Source: Piscicola geometra
Taxonomy: Eukaryota > Annelida > Clitellata > Hirudinida > Piscicolidae
Direction: 5' to 3'
Assembly (NCBI GenBank): GCA_943735955.1
Contig: OX030960.1
Coordinates: 6,419,873 to 6,483,872, forward strand
Length of the DNA: 64,000 nt
The notes beneath the pieces were generated by a model, which saw only the letters and a list, made by a program, of their open reading frames with translations, was not told where the DNA came from and ran no database searches. The translations under genes were made by a program, and so were the position numbers. Positions 42,808-53,100 of the stretch are shown in pieces. The stretch's first letter is position 1, and each line of letters starts with the position of its first letter.

Positions 42808-43452
42808 TTATTTTTACTTCAATGAACTCAAAAGATTTAATTGTTTAAAAGTTTTAACCTATGGGGTCTACGTTACTTAGAGGTTGAGCAAAGAATATAA
42901 ACAGATACTTTTAGAAAAACACTTTAATTCGATTTTAAAATGACCAATTTGAAACCATTGTATATTTCAATTTATAATAGAATGTCTCCTGAAACAGTAG
43001 AAGGCGATCTCAAACTTAAATAACTAAATAACAAAAACTGTGAAAAAAGTATAATTCCATACAGTTTCATAAATTCTTCAAACACTATGTTATTGTTTCT
43101 ATCAAGAGTTTCGAAAGTGACGTATGAAAAGAAAAGTACTTACTTTTTTTGCACTTAATAATTTATAATTTTAAAAACATATATCAATTATATGTCAGTT
43201 TGAATCATTCGAATCGGAAACACTTATACCTTCTAAATTCTCACGCGCGCAATTCCATTTTTATGAATGCATTATAATGAATTTGAAGAATACTTTATAA
43301 AAAAATATGAAGACGTAATGATTTATAAGATCCAAAGAAAATTCGAAAAAATTGTAAATATTTTTTTAAAAATCAGTTCTAAATTAAATTTATTGCAAAC
43401 TTCAAAGCTTTTATATTTGACAAATGTTTTTGCTGTTCAGGCTTTTGAAGTA

Positions 43453-45990
43453 TTATCCACTTCTTGCACAAAAAAGAACATCATCTCCTCTGTCTTGCTT
43501 GCAGTACGTTCCCTCAGGGCACACTTCAATGAGCTGGAAATTTAAGAACTAATTCAGCTTAGTCTAACTTCAAGAGTAATTATCTAGTGAATTCATTCTA
43601 GTATAAAGCACTTGTAAGGACGCGCTTTCTTATGGCAAGTTATGCACTACCGAATACAATACTCACCCCACATTTGCATGGTTTTGTCCTATCATAGTCA
43701 ATGCTCCAACAGTCAGGATAGCCTTTAGAGTGATAAAGAAGATGTTCAATTGTGATATGCATTCTTTTATTAATATAGATTCAATAATTAATGAATATTA
43801 TCTATAAATACAGTCACATTCCAAAATCTAAATTTCTCACTCACCACATTTATAATCCATAACTAGCTGATGACCATCATGACTTTCTGACTGTATGCAA
43901 ATTTTCCCTTCGCTGCACACAGTTTTACTCTTTGAGGTGTATAAGAAATAAAAAACTAGTTTTATTCAATCATAAAGCACATACCGATGTGTAACCTCTT
44001 ATGTTTTTATTCCAACTTTCACAATAACAAGCAACTGTGGATAGTTTCATTGATTAGATTGTTTCTCATTAAAATAATAAAATCTTAATGGTCTTTAACT
44101 TTTAAATACAATGACTTGTAAATAATTAGTTAAATGGCTTTTAGAAATTAAATTTGCTCAAAGCTCGTCACCTTCTGGAAATCCTTTTTTGGTGTAATCG
44201 ACTGTGCTACACTTACCTACTGGAATGCTGACTGGATGGGAAAAAAGAGAAGGAAAAAAATTGAAAAAACTGTTTAATTTATATGTCTAATGAATTTCCT
44301 GAAATACAATAGGTTTGAGTAGCTATTTGAAGTTTGCTGTTTCTATACATAGAATACATATATTGAATTTAGTGATGCTTTTTCTAAGGTTTCCACGGAT
44401 TCGCGTTTACCCCCTTGAGGTTAATGCTGTGGTTCGTGCGAAGCCTCTGGAAACTCAATTACATTACATGAACTTCACTCACATAATATTCAAATTTTAT
44501 GCTAAAGCTTCTTTGCATTGCATAATATTTTGATGGGAATGTTAATATTTTGTGGAATTTTCAAAAATATTCACTGTGAAGGCGAACCTTCTAGAAAAAT
44601 GTTTGAAAAGCATTATTTATTAAATCTATAAGTAACTAAAAACAATTGAAAGTAATACTTTTAACAAATATTTTAGATGTATTAAAAAATTTACTCATTT
44701 AAAACTTTAAAAATTATAAAACCAATAATTACTCACTATCAAGACATTCTCTTATGGTATCTCCTCTATTAAGCTTGCAAAATGTGCCTGCGGGACACGG
44801 TTTGTCGTTCTGAAATCAAATTTATGTAATTAAATTTTTCCATAAGTTGTATGCAAACTTCGAATGTTTAATAACTGGCAAAAAGTGTTCATTCCAATTA
44901 ACGGAGTGATATTTTTATTAACAGAGGGATAACTATATTAATTATCATTTTAGATTCGTGTATAATTGAAGGCATACAATATAAAACTATTTCTCTCTTT
45001 CCCTATCTTGATGTTTTTTCTACTATTTTCCAAAAGTGTGTTTAAAAATGTAAGAATTGTTAAATATTTTTTGAAGCTATCTTTAACCGATCAACTAAAA
45101 TGGATAAATTTAATTGGTTCGAGTTTCTTTCAGATTATTTAGTCATTTAAATTGGACTCAGTTAAAGATTATATATACTTTCTATTATAGGATTATATAT
45201 TTTATTTTTGTATATTAAAAAAGCTGAACTTTTTTGGGATATTGTTCTATGGATATAATTGGTTCCATCATTTAGAAAAACATAAAGTGTATGAGTCCCC
45301 AAAGATATATATTATTATTTTTTTTTGTCTATATCGTTCACAGCCTGACAGACGCATGCCATGTTACAATGGTTCTGAGAACCATGGTTCTTATGCGCCA
45401 AAGACGCCACTCCACACGACGTACACATCTCTCAATGCATACGTCGCAAACACCGCATCATATACACTAGGTATATGATAGTTCACGGTTGCTTCCAAGG
45501 ATTCGAACAGGCAACCTTTATGTTGCAAGTCCGACGTCTACCATCTAAGCCATCCCCAATTTTAATTTCGAAAACAACTATAAATCTTTAATAGGCAATG
45601 CTATTTGCTTTAAATAAATTATTAATACTTTTCATAACACCTATTACAAACCAGGCAAATGCAGGGCTGAGTTGGTCTAAAGTATTTGCCCGGATCAACC
45701 CTTTTACAATCGGGAAGGCCTGTGAATACTAAAAATTGTGTTTTTTTCTCATGAAAACTGCAGTTGTTTCATAAATTTTAGAATTGAAAAATATTTTTAA
45801 TTTAATGCTACGAGATCAGTTTAAGTTATCTATAAACACAATATTTTAATAAGGACTTCATAATGAATTATATAAATATAAGGCGTAAATTTAATTAAAA
45901 ACGAAAAGAAGTTATTGTTAATCGTTTAAAACCTTCATTGAGACAGACAAGGACAAGAACCGTAAGAAGCACTAAGTATAACTTAGCCAT
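43453..45990 (-). CDS. Secreted three-module cysteine-rich protein, copy B
   Basis: Paralogue of the gene at 36302-38301 with the same eight exons and phases: signal exon at 45990 (MAKLYLVLLTVLVLVCLNE), about 45722-45656 (LPDCKRVDPGKYFRPTQPC), about 44814-44745 (NDKPCPAGTFCKLNRGD), about 44228-44170, about 44037-43985, about 43927-43856, about 43726-43674 and about 43535-43453 (TAA). Every splice site and cysteine of the modules is kept, so both copies look functional. Most exons differ by only a few residues, but exon 3 differs heavily (PCPAGTFCKLNRGDTIREC here, PCCEDEFCLVKRGDDSNEC in copy A). A SINE sits in the donor-side intergenic/intron DNA between exons 2 and 3. Confidence 0.7.
45335..45558 (-). 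mobile_element. tRNA-derived SINE, copy 1
   Basis: On the minus strand it begins with a tRNA-like head: box A in TGGCTTAGATGG (45541-45552) and box B GTTCGAATCCT (45498-45508). An unrelated body follows with a conserved hairpin ATCATATAC-CTAGT-GTATATGAT, and then an A-rich tail (T-run at about 45317-45328 on the plus strand). It lies in the intron between exons 2 and 3 of the copy B cysteine-rich gene and is absent from the matching position of copy A (about 37866), so it inserted after the duplication. Confidence 0.85.
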
Positions 45991-46044
45991 CTTTCAAATT
46001 TTCAGATGCATGCTTCATCGCAGACTTTATAGTGATAAGACACT

Positions 46045-46340
46045 GATTATTACAACTTAATGTTAAATAAAGCTCAACAAAACATCCATTGAGGAGTTGT
46101 TTGGTTTATCAAATGTCATGTTTGAGCCACACATTTGGAAACAAAAGGCTTTGGTTCGAGAATTGATTTAATCTAGGATATGCTACAGAGAGTTTTTTAA
46201 GATACTGATTATTACAACTTAATGTTGAATAAAGCTCAACAAAACATCCATTGAGGAGTTGTTTGGTTTATCAAATGTCATGTTTGAGCCACACATTTGG
46301 GAACAAAAGGCTTTGGTTCGAAAATTGATTTAATCTTGGA
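46045..46340. repeat. Local 145-bp tandem duplication
   Basis: A block starting ACACTGATTATTACAACTTA is repeated directly (about 46045-46190 and 46198-46340) with a few changes. It is present once in copy A. It lies just upstream of the TATA box of cysteine-rich gene copy B. Confidence 0.88.
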
Positions 46341-46367
46341 TATGCTAAATTGTAAAAATAAATTAAT

Positions 46368-46404
46368 AAAAAACTCATTGTAGCAGTGCTACAATGAGTT
46401 TTTT
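46368..46404. repeat. Perfect 18-bp palindrome with a 1-nt centre
   Basis: AAAAAACTCATTGTAGCA, a single G, then the exact inverse complement. Copy A has only one arm-like sequence at this place, so the palindrome arose after duplication. Confidence 0.9.
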
Positions 46405-46994
46405 TTTAATTTTTGATGTCTTTTTTAATAAAAACAGTAGGGTTTTTGGAACAAAGTCTTTGATTTATTTGTTATCTACTCTGACTATAATCTTTACAAT
46501 TTTTTAAGATCTTTTAACATTATTGAAGTTTTAAGGATTCTAATATTACTATTCTTATTTTCAAAACTAAATAGATTAAATGTGAATAAAGTTTATTTTA
46601 AAATTTATTAAAGTAAAAGCTCAATATTTTTTATAACTCGTAAAGGCTGAATGTGGATATAATTAAAAATAATTTGAATGCTTCTTCGTAACTTTCAGGG
46701 GCAGCTATCTGCTGCAAATCTTGGAAGGGGGGTTCTAACCAGCACGGACAATCCTGGGGGGGTCCTGGAAAACGGACCCTTCTTTTCCCCACTTGAAAAA
46801 AATTTGTTTGTTTGTTTTATTTTAGACAGTTTTTCTCTGGAAATTTTCATTTTTTTTCTACGTTTTTGCACATTTTTGGTAGCTCAAACACAACATCAAA
46901 AACTAAAATAGTTTTTTAAAAGATTCTAACTTGCACGTTTGTCGTTCAAGCACATTCTGATAAGCCCTTTATGCACGTGGACGTCAATCGAAAG

Positions 46995-47007
46995 CCTTAA
47001 ATAGAGC
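46995..47007 (+). promoter_or_regulatory. Putative TATA-like core promoter of CACNA2D
   Basis: CCTTAAATAGAGC lies about 110-120 bp upstream of the ATG at 47117, suitable for a start site near 47025-47035. The segmental duplication ends only about 25 bp before it. Confidence 0.35.
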
Positions 47008-47116
47008 TGCGTGTGTTGTCTTTTGACACATTCAAAGCCACAAAACTTTGATCACAAACATTTTACATCATTAAACTGCTTTAATATCTGCTCAAATCTA
47101 ACTTTATAATATCAAG

Positions 47117-50100
47117 ATGATCGTTTTTCATTTACTGGCAGCTTGTCTCATTCCTTCCTTCTCAGCATACATAGACCCAGAGGAGTAAGTTCTTAGACAA
47201 TTTCTAGCCATTTTGTATTGAATATTTTTATCACGTAAATATTTAACAAAAACTGCTTTATTGTTTTGAAAAAACTTAGAATTTGAAAAAAAATCTTAAA
47301 AAGAAATTTATTCGCGAAATACATTATCCAATAGTAATTTTTATTATGATCAAAATTGACTTAAAAAATGCTAGACAATATAGAAAAAAAATACTAGATG
47401 ATAGAGAAAAAATACCACATGCTTTAAAAATAAAAAATATTTTTTAATCTGTTTTTTTATATGAAAAATTAATTATTTTAATAACCTGGAAAACAAATTA
47501 CTCGGCCAAATTTCTGTCATGTTTTTTTCATTTTAAACGCAACTACAAAAAACCTTCGAAGTGTTTTTATGAATAATTCACTTATTAGTTAGAAAAAAAT
47601 TCAAATCATATTAACACTAGTATATGGTTAAATACCACAATAAAAAAACTTGAAACTAAAAATGTTATAGAACGAAATATTTGTCTATAGTTTCTGAAAA
47701 ACCTGCATGTTAACTGCTTTCGGGTATTTTTTGCTTTGAACTTTAATTTATTTTTTATTTGAAGGTTTTTAATGTAACTTGGTATTTTGATCTTTTGTTT
47801 ATTTCATTGGTAACTTTTTTATGAAAGACGATACTTTGCTGAAAAGAATCTTTAAATGTTAATGCGATGGAATTTCATTGAAGAATAATTAGATGAAAAA
47901 CTAGGCTATACTTTGAACTTTGAAATCTTTAGTTAATCTAACCCATATTCACAAACTGAATGAATAAGATCAAATAACATGTAAGTTTACCACTAGTGAA
48001 TAAGCACTAAGTCAAAACATCATTAAAACGACTAATCAATAATTCGTTTTATTACAATTGCGGTGGGTCAATAAAGAAGAACGAAAAATCAATGTTTTTC
48101 CCTACAATTAATAGCCTATTTTCTGATACATTTTCATAAACAGTTTTTTGAATAAAAGAAACATTGATTGCTTGCTGTTTCTATTAATCCTTTTGAAACA
48201 TTTAAATATAATAAAATATTCACTTGTAAAATTCTAAAAACATGTTTATTACTGTTATAAAAGAACGGATAAGCAATAAATAATTTATATTTATTTCATA
48301 CTTTCATAACAAACTGTTTAACTCCACCGTCTCTATTAAGTCTGGAAAAATTCGTCTTATTGAATATACGAAACTACCTTGCTATCTTGGAGCATAGTTG
48401 AAAAGTTATGGTTGAAAAAATTATAATCGAAAAAAATGATAAAAAAGCATTTGTAACATACTACTTTTTTAAGTCTTAACGAAACATCAGTGTTATTTTC
48501 GTTCCATAAAATATTTATAGTTTTTATTTCAGTTTCGTTTTGGAATTAATTATAGTTTTTATTTTCGTTTTCGTTTTGAAAATTATTATAGTTTTTATTT
48601 TCGTTTTCGTTTCGAAAATAATTATAGTTTTTATTTTCGTTTCAGTTTTGAAAATAAGTATAGTTTTTATTTTTATTTTAGTTTTGAAAATATATTAATT
48701 TGAAACTTTAAACACTATTTATTCATATCTAAAAAAATTAATAGATCATAAAATGAAACAGTAAAATAGAACAGTATATTAACAACAAATGAGTTTGAAA
48801 AATTAACAGTCAAATAAAAATGTATTCAGTCTCAAGAAAACTTTCATTTGTAGGTTTTTCTGTAATCTATTTCTTTTCCCACTTGTTAAAGAAGCACATA
48901 AAGAAAAAATTCTCTCAACGTATGCCTGGGAGGCTGGAGCTGCCAAAAGATCTTGTGCAATTGGACTAAGAATAGGGTAGAAAGTTATGTTGTCATTCCA
49001 GAATTTTAACCCATTTGGTTCACAAGTATTTTTGATTTTTGAAGAATTTATTTTCATCTCCGAAATATGTTTTTCTATTTCCACATTTATAATTGATTTG
49101 CATTCTTTGCCAGAACTTGTATCGTCAATACTTAATTTAGAAGATAAAAATTTAAATTTCTTTGAAGGAATTGATGATTCATCTGAAGCTTCTATTTCAT
49201 TATGTCGTGAACTATTTTCAAAACAATTGTTCTTTGCTTCGCTAAAAGCCTGCAAAATAAAAGATTCAAATTGTTTAATTGCAATAAAAATTTGATGTGA
49301 TGTATCATTAAATAAGATTTATAATTTAATTGAAACTGGTTTTTAAAATATATCTAAATTACCTGTGAACAAATGTAAGTTTTAGCAGCATGCAATAAAC
49401 TAGAATATTGTGGTAACAGAATGAATTCTGCAACAGTTGGATCCACAAATGTAGCAGCTGCTGTTACTGGATTGAATTTCAATGAAGAGGGATATAAGAA
49501 GCACTCAAAATAATGTTGAATTGCACTCCTCAATGAAACAATCAAACTAGAAATTCCTACAAATTTAATTTGTGCTAAATGGCAGTCTAGGTCTAAAACA
49601 GACGGTATGACATGTGATAAAGACAATGTATCGGTCTGAATACTGTCAGTGTGGGTTGCGAATGGTTTCAAAAAATGTTGAACTTCTACCAATCTGTTCC
49701 ATTCACTTGCTAATAATGTGTCGATTTTGGCAAAATCCATAACATAGTTGACATCATCTTTTAGTTCTAGTAATCTTTCAACCATAAAAAAAGGGCTGTT
49801 CCATCTAGTGGGGCAGTCTGTTATTACTGTTTTGGAAGATTTTTCAAGGAATTTTTCTATGAGTATTGTTGACTTTCTAATTTTGCTGAATATATACCTT
49901 GCTTTTGTAATTATTGGTTCATATACATTATTGGAGTATACTCTTTTTAAAACTAGTTGTATGGTGTGTGCTAAACATGGCATATGTCAATAAGGAACCC
50001 ATTTTTCTAATTCTATTTCATCACAAATTGTTTCACTTTCTTCTTCATCACTATCTGAGTTTTCATTTTCTGAATAATCGTCTTTTTCTGCATGCTTATT

Positions 50101-53100
50101 TTGAAGAATACGCACAGCTTTTAAAATATTTGAACCTTTATCAGATATGATTAAAATTATTTTATTTGATTCTATATTCCAATCAGCGAGACACTTTGAT
50201 AAACACTCAGCAAGTTTTTCTCCAGTGTGGGGATGATTAAGTTGAATTAGGTTTAAAAAGTAATGACACGGTTTGCTACTCTGTGGATTGAAACAGCATG
50301 CTGAAATCCCAACATATGATGATGTTAAACCTTTTTTGGTCCAAATATCTAAACATATAACTATTCTTCGAACATTATTCAATGAGTCTTTCAGAATTTT
50401 GCAACCCTCATCATATTTGTCTTTTAATAAGTCCAGTAACTTTGATGGGCCTGAAAAAAATTCAATAATTGATTCCCACTATTTTTGTACAATATGTTGT
50501 AATCATTTATAATGAATAACGACTATTGTAATTGCTCAAATAAACTTCTACAATATATAGTAATACATTTTACATTTTGAATAAGATAAAATAAACAAAA
50601 TTAGCTGGCATTTTAAATTTTATATCCAATGTTTCCACAAAGTTTTTAAAATGTTTATTAGATACTAGATTTAATGGGATGTTTGAGTTTACAAATAATT
50701 TTAATAAGGAGTCTTGTCTCTTCAAATATTCTTCGAACTTACTTGAATACAAAACTGTTTTCGTCGTATTTTTTTCAAAACTAATAGTTTGTTGAACAAA
50801 ATTTTCATTACATTTAATCTTTTCACAATTCCTCTTTCTGACTAATTCAATTTCCTCGAATTCTTGAAAAAACTTTTTGTGGTAGCTAGAGAGATGAACC
50901 TTGAGGTTTGTCGGATTTTTTCCTTTAAGTGTTGCGTTGCATAATACTTTCTGTCCGTCTTTGGTCGTCGATACTTCAACGATGCATGTACTTTTGTCAT
51001 TTTCTGAAGAATATGTAAAATATTTCCAAATTTCGCTTTCTTTCTTTCTACCAGCAAATGAACGTGATAAACTCATTGTTATTTAAATTTGAAATATTAT
51101 AAGAATCGATTACGTAAATTATTGATTAATAACAAATTTGAAGTATAATAACAAATTTACGAATAAAATAAGTGATAATTTAGTTGACAAAGCGAAGCAG
51201 TAATAAAATAACGTTTTACAAATGGCACTACTTTCATAAAGGCCAAAGATAATGTTTATAACATAGACATATATTTTTTATATAAATTTTCATTTGTATA
51301 TTATGGCATATCATAAAAAGTTATTTAATTTTCGTTTTGGAAATAATTATAGTTTTTATTTTAGTTTCGTTTTGGAAATAATTATAGTTTTTATTTTCGT
51401 TTTGAAAATAAATTTAGTTTTTATTTTCGTTTTCGTGGAACGATTATTCAGAATTGTCGTTTTCGTTTTCGTTTTCGTTACGAAAATAACACTGCGAAAC
51501 ACATGAAATTAGTAAAAAGCATATTTTTTACTAAAATAGAAAACCTCTGAGGCATTGAAAGTTTTTAAATTAATATTTATAAGTCAATAAACATATTCTA
51601 CAGCATCAAGCAATTGCCAATCACCTTTTCGGAACTGCTCAGCAAGGCAACGTCCAGGCCAATGGCACTACAGACTATTCAACTTGTGAGTGGAACGTAT
51701 CATTAAGTGAAAGGATAAAAGTAATTGTGATAAGATTTGTCGACAAAATGAGCTGATATTGATGAATTATAGAATTTTCGGTTTCGATTATAGATGTCTT
51801 ACAAAGAAAAGATTCTAGAAATGAGTTTTGTAAATTAATATTTATATTTTTTATAAGCACATTTTAGCATACAAATTTAGCTAGAATGCCATTTTTCAGG
51901 GCTACTTATTCTCGAGTCCTCGAGTCAGAGCACTCAACGGAACAGCCCTCTTGCTCCGAGTTAAAGACATACTTGAACCCATTTTTGACAGCCGTCTTCA
52001 AGCTATTCAGGCGTGCCTTATAGCTCTTATGTATTTTAACATTTATTTTTTCAAATATAAATTAATCGTTAAAAGATTATTCTAAATATTGCTTTTCCAC
52101 GGTGAATAGAACCTCACAAACAAGGCTGAGGCTACATATGCAAACTACACGAGAGAGAAAAACCTACTGGTTGTTTAACTATTTATAATTCCACCTAAAA
52201 CTACTAAAAATAATGAAATTTTATTAAATCTAATAACATTTTTAAAACTATTCCACATACAAATTTCAAGTGATCTAACGGTTCATGAGCCAAAAAATAC
52301 GAGTTCTTAGAAGCTCCACAGTGTTTCTTTTAACTCATAGGTCAATTAAAGGCATGAGAAAGCAAGAAATTTAAAATTGTGATTGAATTATTTATCTTTC
52401 CACAGTTCGAATACCCACTGGCTAAGAAATTGAGTAAAGATTTTGAGCTCGTCAGACATCCGTTCTTTCCAATGCACCCAGTCAACTTCACCATGAGCAC
52501 TGTGCACATTCCCACTAACGTCTACTTCAAGGGTGCATATATGTTGTAACCTTCTATAGGAGCCTAAATAATTTTATTTAGATCCTAAAACCTTTTTTAG
52601 TTATTTTTATTTTAACTCCAACAAATTTATCTAAGTTTTAAAATCCTCTAAAAATCGTATTAACATTTTCTAAAAGAAAACCAGTGACTTTAAAAGTTTA
52701 AAACAGTTTTTTTGATTATATTTCATACTTCACACCAATACTCTCATCTCAGCAAGTCACATATTAAACGGCGTGAAGTGGAGTGCCTCTCTGGACAACG
52801 TTTTCCAAGAGAACTTTCTCAACTCTCCCTTCATCAGCTGGCAGTACTTCTGCTCTTCTGATGGCTTTTTCAGGTTTTATCCAGGTGCGTGTTTTAAATA
52901 GTTTTTCCTACTTTTGCATTTCGAAAATAATGTATTACGTTTCGAAATAAAATTTTTAAAAACTACAATTTGCATTTCTTTGAAAGTATTAGTAGATCAA
53001 AACAGTAAACGATCGTGAAATAAAACTAATGATTATTGTTAAATTTCTAATCATTTACCTAGATGTTTAAGTGACCAATATATATTTAATATGCTTGAAA

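Larger units (their letters stand above)
40222..46969. repeat. Segmental duplication, second unit (copy B) with an 8.1-kb internal deletion
   Basis: The first about 240 bp match 24955-25195 of the polycystin gene. The sequence then jumps without any filler to the equivalent of 33298 and continues collinearly to 46969, where copy A ends at 40222. The simplest history is a tandem duplication of about 15.3 kb followed by loss of the stretch equivalent to 25195-33298 from this copy. Later private changes include a SINE (45335-45558), a local 145-bp duplication (about 46045-46340) and a palindrome (46368-46404). Confidence 0.85.

Noticed and set aside
45498..45552. A tRNA gene
   Set aside because: Box A and box B are present, but the cloverleaf is degenerate, the body continues into an unrelated segment and a sister copy exists: it is a SINE head.
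48987..50512. Plus-strand frames in the hAT element
   Set aside because: Shadows of the minus-strand transposase exons with no similarity of their own.
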